From Sanguinoderma infundibulare (lineage: Eukaryota; Basidiomycota; Agaricomycetes; Polyporales; Polyporaceae), in NCBI GenBank assembly GCA_032821775.1, contig JAVLRN010000002.1, positions 1,240,001 to 1,304,000 on the forward strand: DNA of 64,000 nucleotides. The letters run 5' to 3'. Below the pieces are notes generated by a model that did no database searches, was not told the DNA's origin, and was given only the letters and a program-made list of their open reading frames with translations. The position numbers and the translations under genes are program-made. Each line of letters opens with the position of its first letter. Position 1 is the stretch's first letter. Positions 33,734 to 43,121 of this stretch are shown in pieces.

Positions 33734-35244
33734 CTAAACTGAGTCGTTCGCGGGTGGGTTGGTGTGCCGGTCCGCGAACGTGGTCACAAGAAACACCCTA
33801 CGATCGGGCAACAAGTGCGCAAAGGACTGCCTGAAGAATGTAATGAGATCCTTCTCCAAGTCCTCGCGAGACTCTACCTCGGGATAAATAATGAACTGCA
33901 AGTGCACCTCGATCCTCCGTCGGTACAACGGAGTCAACAGGGCCTCCAGCCTCGCACAATCGCACCCCTTGATGACCTCCAGTGGCGTCGCGGGCCCCGG
34001 CGAGTGGGGCGTCGTGGGGTGCGATACGACGAAGATGAGATGGAATACCTCAAGAGGAGAGTTTCGGGGGAGGCCTTCGAGGATGCGGCAGTACGTGTTG
34101 AACAGCGCGGAGTAGTCGAAGCTGACGCAGGGATCACCATACCGGTTTTCGCGTGTGTGGCTCGTGCCGAGGCAAAGCGACTTCAAGCTCGAGCACCGGG
34201 CGGCGTCGCGTACGGCTGTCGTCGCACGGATGTGGTCGGTTCCTCGTCTGGGATGATACGACATGAAAGAATGGACTCACCGACGTCCAGCAAGCCCGTG
34301 AGTTCCGCCGGGCACGCGTTCCCGAAACGTACCCCGGGAAAGAAGTCGAACGAGCGCAGGGTGGACGCGGCCGCCGACCGCGCCACCGTCGACCACATCA
34401 TCGCGAAGTCCGACCAGGTGTCGATGATCGACGGATATGACGGTCGGATCTCCAGTTCCTCCAGGCCCCTCGTCATCGCCGTCTCCTCGAAGATGTACTG
34501 GAGCAGCCGAGGGACGACCTCGTCAATCCAGAGCCCGCGAACCACCGGAAGCTTGAGCGACTTCGTTCCGGGCTTGAGGTCGACGTCGGGGTCAAATACC
34601 CACCCGTTCTTTTCGATCGAGTAGAGGTTCCACGTGACGCCTCGAAGGCACAGTGTCGGGACTTCGCGGTCGGCGAATAGGTTGAGGACGTGGAACAAGG
34701 TGTCGTAGTCCCTGAGTACGACACTGCACTGGATGAAGGATAGCTTGATTGGACGCAGGCGGTGACCCTCAGTCGGGGCCACAGGCTCCCTCGTGTGCAC
34801 AGCACCCTCAGGCTCAGGAGGCAGGACGGCGGAGCGGTGGAGCGAAAACCCCTCCAATGCTGGCATGGCAGAGACGAGGTGCGCGAGGGCGTCGAGGCTC
34901 AACCCGCCGTAACCGTCCAGATGGAGCACTCGCACAAGCTTGGCGAGGTGCGAGCGTGCGGAGAAGAACAAGGTTGCTTCTTCGACGGAGATTGTCCAGT
35001 GAGCGAATGTGATGTCCTTGTATTCGGGGTCGTCGGAGCCCTTGAGCGGGCGGCTGGACACGCTATCATGATCGGGATGGAGTCGGAGAGCGTGCATGTC
35101 CCGCCAGAGGTGGTTTCGGCTGTATTCCACCCAGGCCTTGCAGACAAGGGTGCAGCTGAGAAGGGCGAGCTTGTCGTCGTGCAAGAGATCGATGATCTCG
35201 TAACAGATCTCGAGAGGTACGTCAAGGAAGCGGTATGCGGTCAT
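33734..35244 (-). CDS. F-box protein, diverged paralogue in inverted position
   Basis: Exon 1 (34281-35244) starts MTAYRFLDVPLEICYEII and has the F-box pattern DLLHDDKLALLSCTLVCKAW ... NHLWRDM. Exon 2 (33734-34242) continues TDHIRATTAVRDAARCSSLK to a stop at 33734, giving about 490 residues. The intron begins GTGAGT and ends either at CGAG (38 bp, in frame) or at CCCAG, which would truncate the protein; the first is preferred because the downstream frame aligns with the plus-strand paralogue. The pair is convergent with 470 bp between stops, so it arose as an inverted duplication or was rearranged. Sequence identity is low, so it is not recent. Confidence 0.72.
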
Positions 35245-35759
35245 GGGGAGTTGAGTTGAGCGGGAGGTGCTCGTATTTGCGACACCTACCCTGCATTAAA
35301 TATATTCCTCTGTGCCTTAGCCAAAGCGTTGTGGTTTGTCGCACCTGTGCAAACCGACGAAGGAACGCTTTGGCCTGAATGCTCTTTGACTTATGTATTT
35401 CCTGGTGGACAATGGGTCAGCATGTATCAGCGCACGACAACACCAAAGCGTTCTTGGCAACATCGCATATTTGGCAGGGACGTCAGCGTATTGCTCGGAG
35501 GCATTGACGAACGACAAGCGACGCGTCCCTCTGCGGGGCGTGCGCGACCACCTGCTGAGGGGTCCGACGAGGCGTTTCACAAGCTCCGGATCAGAGTTCC
35601 ACGAAATGCCCGTAGTTTGTAAAACCGACGCACCGATTGTTGAGCTGTGATACGAGGTGAATATGTCTGCCAATAACAACATATCCCAAAGTGTCCCCCA
35701 GGAGGTATACAGAATATACACACAACGCTTTCTTAGGCTGATGTCTCAAAACTTGACAC
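35245..35759. other. Intergenic, no supported gene
   Basis: Promoter region of the minus-strand F-box gene (an AT-rich TATATTTAA stretch lies near 35300) and 3' flank of the transposon-hit gene. Small frames only. Confidence 0.35.
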
Positions 35760-37600
35760 TCACGCTGTCAACTCCACCGCCCCGTTCTCCGTCTCCAAGC
35801 TCACCCACGCATGAAAGTCACGCTCGAGGTCGTTCGGGCGCCGCCCCGCCAGACCTTCATGGTCCGCTCGATCAGAAACCACAATCGGCTCCGTCCTTTG
35901 TGCGCCGGATCGCTCGCGTGCATCTCGAGGTCGAACCCGACCGGGCCATCGTACCCGACCGGGCCGTCGTCGTCCCGATCTCGAACTGACCCTCGAACGC
36001 GGGGTGGAAGTGGACCGTCGCAGGCGAGTTGGTCGTGCGCGCGGAGAGCGTGAGGGTGCTGTCGACGGGCTGCTCAGGGAAGGAGAGGTCGAGCGTATCG
36101 TTCTCGGTGTGCGCGGAGATGGAGAAGGGGCTACCGGAGCGAGGGTGAGAAGTCGAGCGGAGGGAGATCGTGGAGTGGAGGAGGCTGCAGGGTTGTGAGA
36201 ATTACTTCCTGGCAGGGGTGATTTAGGGAGCCGTCTACACAGGCTTTTGCAAGTGCGCGGTTTATTATACCGGCCGCACTTGCAAGTGCGCGGGGAGATC
36301 CGGAAAGGGCTGGGCGGTGATGGCGGGCGGGGTAGACAGGGGCAACCGTCGCGCGATTGTCGGAGGCGTGCGATTGTCGGGCCGCGAAAGAAAAGACAAT
36401 GGCAAAACGGGGGCTCGAACCCCGAGCAATACAAGCCCTCTACACAGTTTAAACAATACTCCAATCCACTAGTCTACATACTCTTTGGGAGTAATGGTAT
36501 CATTTGCGCTATGTAGTGTGATGACTCAGCATGAACCTGCGCCTGATCCCCAGATGGAGGCGCCCTCATGCGATTGCACACTCTGGAAAGTGTTCAATGA
36601 GTTCTTGGTGCATATGCTCTCTATCAGATACCTTCCAGGGCTGAGCACTGCCGTGGACTTGTAAATATTGGGGCCAACTGCAAGTACTACCCCACTGGGA
36701 CTTCATGCGCTTATGGGCCACTCCCGGAGGACGCTTGCATCAGGGGTGAGACACTTGGCATCAGGGCGAGGCACTTCCATCAGATCGGCAGTCACTTGAA
36801 TCAGGCGGCGCAGTCACTTGCATCAGCGCGGACACGAGCATCGGGGCTATAAGTATGTGTTATATGTGTTCTCCCCACAACAGGTACAAAGAAGTAGTGG
36901 CGTAGTGGTAAAATATGTTGTTAGTGAGGTGTTCGGCGGTCCTTGGTTCAAGTCCGGATGGTGGTAAATTTTTGAAAATTAATCAATTACGATTGTATAC
37001 GAAAAGATGTACAAGATGCGCTTATAGCAGGGCCATAAATACAAACCAGAGGCCGGAGAAGAGGGGACAGGAGAAGGGAGGGGACGGGGACATGCAGGCC
37101 GCGCACTTGCAAGTGCGGTCGGTATAATAAACCGCGCACTTGCAAAGGCGTGTGTAGACTCTACATTTAGGAACATGGGACGTACGCGTTCGTGGTGTGC
37201 ATGATGAGGTTGGTGGACGCGTCGCCTTGGCTCACAGCTTTGTGGTCGAGGATGACTTCCGCGTGGATGGGCTTGTTAGACGTGCAGAGGTCGAGCGAGC
37301 GCGAGACGTGGAATTGGCCGTCTTTCCAGGCATTGGACGTGACGATCGTCGCGTTCTCAGCCTCAATGTACTGCATACACATGTGAGATCAGGTCAAGCA
37401 TACAAAGTAAAATAATAATAAACGTACGCCCCCGTGGATTAGCTTGTTCGCCGAGGACACTTTGAGCAAGCCGAACGAGACCTTGCTTTCGAGATCTGAG
37501 AAGGGGTCGAAGCCAGGAAACGCCTGTTCCCGAAAAGGGAAGTTCGAAGTTCCTTTGCGACGTGTTTTGGACCAAACACGCTCCTCACGCCGCTCTCAGA
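35760..37600 (-). CDS. Gene of unknown function with a transposon in its intron
   Basis: Exons run from about 37600 to 37428 (FPGFDPFSDLESKVSFGLLK), 37186-37370 (YIEA ... SLDLCTSNKPIHAEVILDH) and 36183 downward (FSISAHTENDTLDLSF, LTLSARTTNSPATVHFHPAF). The repeated motif of alternating strands with TTNA/TTNS suggests a beta-helix-like surface protein, but I cannot name the family. Intron 36184-37185 holds a 938-bp element; without it and one target copy the intron would be 57 bp. Downstream of 36000 the frame is broken around an 18-bp tandem duplication (35932-35949 and 35950-35967). The 5' end is not found and may lie beyond the Copia element at 37713. Probably no longer functional. Confidence 0.45.
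36227..36295 (+). repeat. Left terminal inverted repeat of element A
   Basis: Begins GAGCCGTCTACACAGGC and includes the internal palindrome GCACTTGCAAGTGC. It is complementary to 37096-37164 with few mismatches. Confidence 0.75.
36391..36485 (-). promoter_or_regulatory. tRNA-like Pol III module, left side of element A
   Basis: On the minus strand: A-box-like TAGACTAGTGG (36466-36476), a perfect B box GGTTCGAGCCC (36411-36421) and a T-run (36391-36394). Transcription would run toward the left end of the element. The fold is not a clean tRNA cloverleaf. Confidence 0.6.
36735..36830 (+). repeat. Spaced direct repeats inside element A
   Basis: Five copies of a unit close to CACTTGCATCAG, about 20 bp apart, each followed by a short G-rich spacer. 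Possible protein-binding array. Confidence 0.5.
36888..36973 (+). promoter_or_regulatory. tRNA-like Pol III module, right side of element A
   Basis: A box TGGCGTAGTGG (36898-36908), B box GGTTCAAGTCC (36945-36955) and a T5 terminator (36969-36973). It points to the right end. The A and B boxes match the tRNA consensus, though the stems pair poorly. Confidence 0.62.
37096..37164 (-). repeat. Right terminal inverted repeat of element A
   Basis: Read inward on the minus strand it starts GTAGAGTCTACACACGCC and then matches the left repeat. Confidence 0.75.
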
Positions 37601-37712
37601 CGACGCTCCCCAGCCATGCTCGGCCTGTCTACCTACCACCCCTACCCGGCTTGTCTTCTACACTCGCTGCAGGCTGACTCTACGCTTCTCGGCGCATATC
37701 CTGGTCAAACCG

Positions 37713-38043
37713 TATAGAAAGGATAACTCAGTACGCGTGTACGCGGGACTATAAATGTATTGTAGTACCTATAGAAAGGATAACTACATGTTTGTTAGTA
37801 TGTGTAGTAATCACTAGTAACCGGAATATATGCTCACCTCAGTACGCGTGTACGCGGGACTGAGGTGAGCTCTACATCATATCGAACTCTAAGTACTCAT
37901 AACAGACAAGAAACCGAGACATAAGGCCAAGACATACAACATCTAAGTGGACAAGACAGAAACCGGCACAATATACCGAAACGAGACAATCCGAGACCCC
38001 TCGGGCGCGCTCTTGCTTGCCCGGGGCACCCAAAATTCCAACA
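37713..38043 (-). repeat. 3' LTR of the Copia element
   Basis: On the minus strand the LTR begins TGTTGGAATTTTGGGTG and ends CCTTTCTATA. It contains the unit TATAGAAAGGATAACT twice and a hairpin with 12-bp arms around CTCACCTCAGT/ACTGAGGTGAG. Confidence 0.95.
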
Positions 38044-38055
38044 CTCCCCCTCAAG
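38044..38055 (-). other. Polypurine tract of the Copia element
   Basis: CTTGAGGGGGAG lies directly upstream of the 3' LTR on the minus strand, the expected primer for plus-strand DNA synthesis. Confidence 0.8.
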
Positions 38056-41000
38056 CGAGAGCAAGGCCGAGGGCGGAGGCGAAGTGCTTGACTTTGGTGG
38101 AGGGGAGCGCCTTCGTGAGGATGTCGGCCGTTTGGTCGTCGGTGGGGCAGTAGATGAGTCGAATCGAGCCGGCCTCGATGGAGTAGCGGATAAAGTGGTA
38201 CCGAATGTCGATGTGCTTCGTCCGAGCGTGGTAGGAGCCGTCCTTAGTGAGCGCGATGGCCGATTGGTTGTCACCGTGGAGAGTAGTCGGTTCGGAGAGT
38301 GGTTGGAAGACCTCGCCTATGAGGCGCCGCAGCCAGATGGCCTCCTTCGCGGCGTGTGTGGCGGCGACGTACTCGGATTCCGCGGTCGACAATGTGATGA
38401 GCTCCTGCTTTTTCGAAGCCCACGAAACCGCGCCACCATCAACGAGAAAAACGTACCCCGTGATGGCTCGCCTGTGCTCCTGCGAGGCCCCATCGGCGTC
38501 CACAAAACCCTCCAACCCCTCCGTCCTTCCACCGTAAACCAGCACCAGGTCTCTCGTCCCAGAGAGGTACCTAAAAACCCTCTTCACCGCCTCCCAATGC
38601 ACCCAGCCGGGGTTCTCCGAGTATTGCGCGAGTGTTGAGACCGTGAACGCGATGTCCGGTCGGGTTCCCATCGCCGCGTACATGAGGGCGCCGATCGCCT
38701 CTCTGTAGGGGACGCGCTTCATGCGGGCGACGTCGGTTGCACTCTCGGGGCACTGGGCCTTCGAAAGCTGCGCGTGGGGGTCCATGGGTGTCGAGATCGG
38801 CTTGAGGTCGTCGAAATTGAAGCGGGTGATGATGGCGTTGATATACGAGTGCTGAGAGAGCGAGAGCGTGTGTGCTTCAAAATCACGGGAGACCTTGATG
38901 CCGAGAATCCAGCTGATGGGTCCGAGGTCGGTGAGCTTGAACTTGCGCTCGATGCGCCGCTTGTAAGCGTTGTTGAGGGGGCCGGAGTCACCGGTGATGA
39001 GGCAATCGTCAACATGGACGGCCAGGATCACCAGGTGGTTGTCCTCGGATTTGAAGAAGACACCATAGTCGGCCTCGGCGCGTTTGAAGCCTAGGTCAGC
39101 AAGCGTGGAGCAGAGGGTCTCGTACCATTTGCGCCCGCCCTGCTTTAACCCGTAGAGTGCCTTGTTCAGCTTCAAAACGAACTTGCGGCGGTCGGCAAAC
39201 TCGTGGTCCGGCGGTTGCTCCAGGTAAACCTCCTCGTCCAGTGTTGAGTTGAGGTAAGCGCTAGTGAAATCGAACGCGTCGGCGGGCCAGCCGTTTCGAG
39301 CAGCGATAGCGAGAATGAGGCGGAAAGAGGAGAGCTTGGCGACAGGGGCAAAAGTTTCATAATAGTCGACGCCGTGGATCTGAGTAAAGCCGCGGGCAAC
39401 AAGCCGAGCCTTATACTTCTCGATTTCGCCAGCCGAGTTCTTCTTGATACGAAGGACCCACTTGCTGTCCACGACATTGCCCGAGGTCGGCCGTTCGACG
39501 AGTGTCCAAGTGTTGTTGGTGGTTAGCGAGTCGATTTCGGCTTGAATTGCGTCCTTCCACTTGGGCCAATCCGGGCGCTTCCGAGCTTCGGCGTACGTCG
39601 GCTCGATACACTCGGCGTCTCCCGAGGCAGCCGCCATCGCCAACTCAACCATCTCCCACTCCTCGCGTTCGTCCCCCGACACCACCACAAATCCTTCCTC
39701 GTCCTCAGCTTCCTCCACGGTCATCTTTCTTGCACTCTCGGACCCCTCTGGCATTCCTTTTGGCAGCAACTGGCTGCTCCTTCGTCCACCAACACTCCCC
39801 TCGCCGCTCCTCAACCTCCGCACATACTCGGACTCCTTCCGGATACGCTTCGGCCGGTCAACTGCAGCCTCAACAGGCTCGATGGCGGGTGGTGAGAGGT
39901 GTGGGGCCGAGGACTGAGGCACTGATGCCTCGGTCGGGGGGTCTTCGGGTGCAGTGGTGGGTGCAGTGGTGGTTAGGTCAGTGGCGGGTACGTTGGCGGG
40001 TGCAGTTTCCGGCAGCGCAGGTGCACACTCGCCCTGGTGAGTCTCGGCTTTGTTTCCGTCTCCCGCCCCGATACCATCCTGCTCCCCCTCGAGCGGCACC
40101 TCGACGTCGGCATCTGCCACGTTGAAGCGCACGCTGCGCTCGACCGTCACAGACCGGCGGTCGGGCCAGTAGATGCGGTGTGCGTCCGAGGGCTCGTCCC
40201 AGCCCACCCAGTGCCCCACTCGAGCCCGGTCGGCGAGCTTCGAGCCGCCGGGACTGTGTACCCGGACCTCGCACCCCCACGGATGCAGGTGGGACACATC
40301 GGGCTTCGTCCCCCAAAACACCTCGTGCGGCGTTGAGCCGGCGAGGGCGCGCGTTGGCGTGCGGTTCTTCGTGTAGACCGCGTAGTTGAGAGCTTCGCCC
40401 CACAGCGCTTTTGGCAGGCCGCTGTCGTGCAGCATGGCACGCACCTTCTCGAAGTGTGTGCGGTTTGCTCGCTCGCTCACGCCGTTGTACTCTGGCGTGT
40501 CGTGCGCCGTGAGTTTCCTCGTCGTCCCTTGGGTGTCGAGGTACTCGGAAAACGCTTGTGAGAGGTACTCGCCGCCGCGGTCCGTATGGAGGCATTTGAC
40601 TTGTGCGCCTTTCTGGGTACGATAGAAAGCTTCGAGCTTCTTGTACGAGTCGAATGTTTCCATTTTGGACCGCTGGACGTAGACAATGGTGAAGCGGCTG
40701 TGATCGTCGATGAACAGTGAGGTGTAGAGGCGATGACCGAGAGTCTCAGTGCGCGCGGGTCCCCAAACGTCAGAGTGGACCTCGTCGCCTATGGCAGCGG
40801 CGCGGGGCCGCACGCGCTCCTTTGCGATAGCCTTTCGTGTCATCTTCCCGGCCTCGCATGCGTCGCAGACTGTCGGTTGGCTTCCAGGGATCAGGCTGAC
40901 CCCCTTTACCAGGCCTCTCGAAATCGCGTCACGCGCCGCAGCGTAGGAGATATGTCCAAGCATACGGTGTGCCTCGTCCAGCGTGATCTCACGCGTTTCC

Positions 41001-41653
41001 ATCACCCTATCCTCCTCACGCTCCCCCCCAACCATAGCGGCCTCGCTCCGGTGCATTGTTGTCCTGTACAGGCCCCGTACAAGCGGTATACGAGCAACAA
41101 CGTCGCCCATATCGTTCGAGATCCGGCAGCCTTTGGCCCGAAACTCAACCGTGGACCCCGACCGCACAATGCGCCCAATGGACACAAGTGTGACGTCCAT
41201 CGTAGGTGCGTGAAGAACGTTTCGGAGGAGTACGCGGGTGGTCTCAGTGCCATCCACGTTGGTCGGGACAGTAATCCACATGTCGCCGCGGCCAACACCT
41301 CGAAAAGTATGGCTGTCGGCGGCGTGAATGGATTTAGGAGTTATCGGGCGGTAGCTGATGAAGTGGTGGAGGTGTGGGGACATGTGGCTGGTCGCGCCGG
41401 AGTCGAAGATAACCTCTTCGTCCTCGGTGGAAGGGTCGCCCGCGAGCATTGCGCCCGGGTGACTGGTAAAGTCTTCACCCTCGACGTCGTTGTCGGGGTC
41501 ATCACCGCCCTCGGACGTTGAGTCGGAGGTGGTCTGGAGGTCGGGCATGGAGTCGGCGTCGGAATCTTCTGCAATGCGCATGAACCACGCCTCGTCCCTC
41601 TCCTTCTCGGCGTAGGTATTCAGTAGTAGGGATGCATCCCTAGTGGTACTCAT
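38051..41653 (-). CDS. Copia Pol: protease, integrase, reverse transcriptase, RNase H
   Basis: 1,200 codons without a stop. In order: acidic linker, aspartic protease motif IFDSGATSHM (about residue 82-91), GAG-pre-integrase with HISYAAARDAI and the CDACEAGK zinc region, and the integrase core with DVWGP, LHTDRGGEY and the ANRTHFEKVRAMLHD helix. Then come the reverse transcriptase (KARLVARGFTQ, VHVDD) and RNase H (LSTAESEYVA, TADILTKALP). All key residues I can check are present. The first ten codons up to ASLLL derive from the nested element; the real Pol begins at 41625, where the sequence was once continuous with Gag. Confidence 0.95.
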   Translation of the reverse strand: MSTTRDASLLLNTYAEKERDEAWFMRIAEDSDADSMPDLQTTSDSTSEGGDDPDNDVEGEDFTSHPGAMLAGDPSTEDEEVIFDSGATSHMSPHLHHFISYRPITPKSIHAADSHTFRGVGRGDMWITVPTNVDGTETTRVLLRNVLHAPTMDVTLVSIGRIVRSGSTVEFRAKGCRISNDMGDVVARIPLVRGLYRTTMHRSEAAMVGGEREEDRVMETREITLDEAHRMLGHISYAAARDAISRGLVKGVSLIPGSQPTVCDACEAGKMTRKAIAKERVRPRAAAIGDEVHSDVWGPARTETLGHRLYTSLFIDDHSRFTIVYVQRSKMETFDSYKKLEAFYRTQKGAQVKCLHTDRGGEYLSQAFSEYLDTQGTTRKLTAHDTPEYNGVSERANRTHFEKVRAMLHDSGLPKALWGEALNYAVYTKNRTPTRALAGSTPHEVFWGTKPDVSHLHPWGCEVRVHSPGGSKLADRARVGHWVGWDEPSDAHRIYWPDRRSVTVERSVRFNVADADVEVPLEGEQDGIGAGDGNKAETHQGECAPALPETAPANVPATDLTTTAPTTAPEDPPTEASVPQSSAPHLSPPAIEPVEAAVDRPKRIRKESEYVRRLRSGEGSVGGRRSSQLLPKGMPEGSESARKMTVEEAEDEEGFVVVSGDEREEWEMVELAMAAASGDAECIEPTYAEARKRPDWPKWKDAIQAEIDSLTTNNTWTLVERPTSGNVVDSKWVLRIKKNSAGEIEKYKARLVARGFTQIHGVDYYETFAPVAKLSSFRLILAIAARNGWPADAFDFTSAYLNSTLDEEVYLEQPPDHEFADRRKFVLKLNKALYGLKQGGRKWYETLCSTLADLGFKRAEADYGVFFKSEDNHLVILAVHVDDCLITGDSGPLNNAYKRRIERKFKLTDLGPISWILGIKVSRDFEAHTLSLSQHSYINAIITRFNFDDLKPISTPMDPHAQLSKAQCPESATDVARMKRVPYREAIGALMYAAMGTRPDIAFTVSTLAQYSENPGWVHWEAVKRVFRYLSGTRDLVLVYGGRTEGLEGFVDADGASQEHRRAITGYVFLVDGGAVSWASKKQELITLSTAESEYVAATHAAKEAIWLRRLIGEVFQPLSEPTTLHGDNQSAIALTKDGSYHARTKHIDIRYHFIRYSIEAGSIRLIYCPTDDQTADILTKALPSTKVKHFASALGLALA

Positions 41654-41695
41654 CCACTCTAGGGATGCATCCGAACACGGATGATGGATGCATCC
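41626..41695 (+). repeat. Left TIR of element B
   Basis: Begins GTAGGGATGCATCCCTAG and aligns base for base, with few mismatches, to the complement of 43052-43121. Confidence 0.8.
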
Positions 41696-41850
41696 CTCCT
41701 ACACGACTTACTGTGCATAATGGATGCATCCAATGATACACGGTAAGTCGAGTAGAACAGATGCATCCAGACACAGCGCCAATCTGTATGCTTGCTCGCA
41801 TCACCACTGTTCGCCCGAGCGTGCAATTGCCCAATCAATTAATGGCTTTT

Positions 41851-41928
41851 AAAAAAGCAAACACAGGATTCAAACCCCTGCAGTCACACCAAACAGTCAC
41901 CACAAGTAACCACTGCGCCAACAAGACT
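41851..41928 (-). promoter_or_regulatory. tRNA-like Pol III module, left side of element B
   Basis: Minus strand: A box TGGCGCAGTGG (41910-41920), B box GGTTTGAATCC (41866-41876) and a T6 terminator (41851-41856). Points toward the left end. The A-box context GGCGCAGTGGTTA is very tRNA-like. Confidence 0.65.
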
Positions 41929-42498
41929 TTACATTGCTTGCGTTGGCTTACTCTATGTCATGAAATGCTGAGGGAAACATACGTTTTTAGAGCCCGGATG
42001 GCTGTATAGTGTCCAGGTAGCATTGCATTGGGTTGTGGCTGCCTAAAGCTAGCTCCTGCGCTCTGAAATCCATATCTTGGCAAGTTCCTGGTCGATCTTG
42101 GTCAATTTTGGCCTGTTTGAAAGCAGTATATTGCCTGCTTCTAATGGGGTATAGTACATGATGATTGGTAACCATTTGGGAGAGCTGTATGCGAAATATT
42201 AGGCACACAGGGGGGAGGAGAAAGGTACTGGAATACTGGCTGTTCTATCAATTTGACACAGGCGTTATGGGGCTCATTGGAAAGCCCTGAATCATGGCTT
42301 TCAGATGAGGTATAGAAATCCGAGGGGACGCAATGTGGGACAGAGATATCTTGGTGAGAATGAGATAAGCGCCGGAATACAGGACTCACCTTCCTGGAAT
42401 CCATACAGGTGACACAGCGACCGCAAATGGAGGTTCCCATGCTCTGAAGACATGTATATATTGGTAGCAACAAAAACGATGCAAATAGGAGGTCTCAA

Positions 42499-42622
42499 TC
42501 CCGAGATATGCCCACCTGTCCTCCTGGTAGGAGGAGAGGGTCAGCATATCTCGGGAACGGATGGACAGATTCCTACGGTCAAGGCCTCGTTGGAACCGCA
42601 TTACGAATGCGGTTCCAACGAG
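42499..42622. repeat. Nested hairpins in the middle of element B
   Basis: 13-bp arms (42499-42511 and 42544-42556) around CCCGAGATATGC enclose a smaller CTCCT/AGGAG stem. Next to it, a 17-bp perfect hairpin with a 3-nt loop lies at 42586-42622 (CTCGTTGGAACCGCATT and its complement). Confidence 0.75.
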
Positions 42623-42930
42623 CCCTTTCGCGAACAGATACGTGCAGAATTGATCGTGATACATACCATTCTTTACCTACTTGAGGCGATCATTGTATCC
42701 CTGATAACCCAGTCAATAGCTCACTTGATAATACGCTGTTGGACGCATTGGAAACACCTTAAAACCACGAACGAAAAAAGCCTAAAACAAATGAAATCAG
42801 ATTAGTATTGACCTCAGAACAATCCCAAGAACCTCTGCTACATAGTGACCTTGCCTATAGGGAAGAAACATGGTCGAAGTGTTGGTTGGCTGACTTACAG
42901 TCTATAGATTGATTGCTTACAATTGTGTAA

Positions 42931-43015
42931 AGGCATGTTAGTTCAACAGTTAGATGGGCTGATGCACTTGATGGATTGGTCGAGGTCGGTGGTTCAAACC
43001 CCGGCTAGTGCTTTT
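42931..43015 (+). promoter_or_regulatory. tRNA-like Pol III module, right side of element B
   Basis: A-box-like TAGTTCAACAG (42939-42949), B box GGTTCAAACCC (42991-43001) and a T4 run (43012-43015). Points toward the right end. Confidence 0.58.
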
Positions 43016-43051
43016 GGTCGAAATATTGGCTGTTTGATGGGCGCTTGCCAC

Positions 43052-43121
43052 AGATGCATCCGTCATCCGCATTCGGATGCATCCCTAGAGTGGATGAGCA
43101 CCGCTAGAGATGCATCCGCCC
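43052..43121 (-). repeat. Right TIR of element B
   Basis: Read inward it starts GGGCGGATGCATCTCTAG and then matches the left repeat. Confidence 0.8.

Larger units (their letters stand above)
36227..37164. mobile_element. Non-coding TIR element A (938 bp) with outward tRNA-like ends
   Basis: Terminal inverted repeats of about 65 bp share GTCTACACA and the block TTTGCAAGTGCGCGGTTTAT. The flanking direct repeat is ATTTAGG (36220-36226 and 37165-37171), 7 bp, or 8 with one mismatch. Such a duplication is compatible with hAT, P or KDZ-type transposases. No transposase is encoded. Near each end lies a tRNA-like module with A box, B box and T-run, both pointing outward. The centre has spaced repeats of a CACTTGCATCAG-like unit (36735-36830). 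It sits in an intron of a minus-strand gene. Confidence 0.78.
41626..43121. mobile_element. Non-coding TIR element B (1,496 bp) nested in the Copia element
   Basis: Flanked by TA on both sides (41624-41625, 43122-43123), as for Tc1/mariner-type insertion. Termini share over 60 bp around CTCATCCACTCTAGGGATGC. Copies of the palindrome GGATGCATCC recur near both ends (41629, 41663, 41686, 41722 and close variants; also near 43052, 43075, 43109), a typical transposase-binding arrangement. No transposase frame is present. Removing it with one TA joins the Gag and Pol frames exactly. It carries two outward tRNA-like modules and a nested hairpin in the middle. Confidence 0.85.

Noticed and set aside
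42452..42805. 117-codon frame inside element B as a possible transposase remnant
   Set aside because: No DDE or helix-turn-helix pattern; the frame spans the nested hairpins, so it is probably accidental.
36391..43015. Four tRNA-like modules as real tRNA genes
   Set aside because: A and B boxes match, but acceptor and anticodon stems do not pair as a functional tRNA; they were annotated as Pol III promoter-like modules instead.
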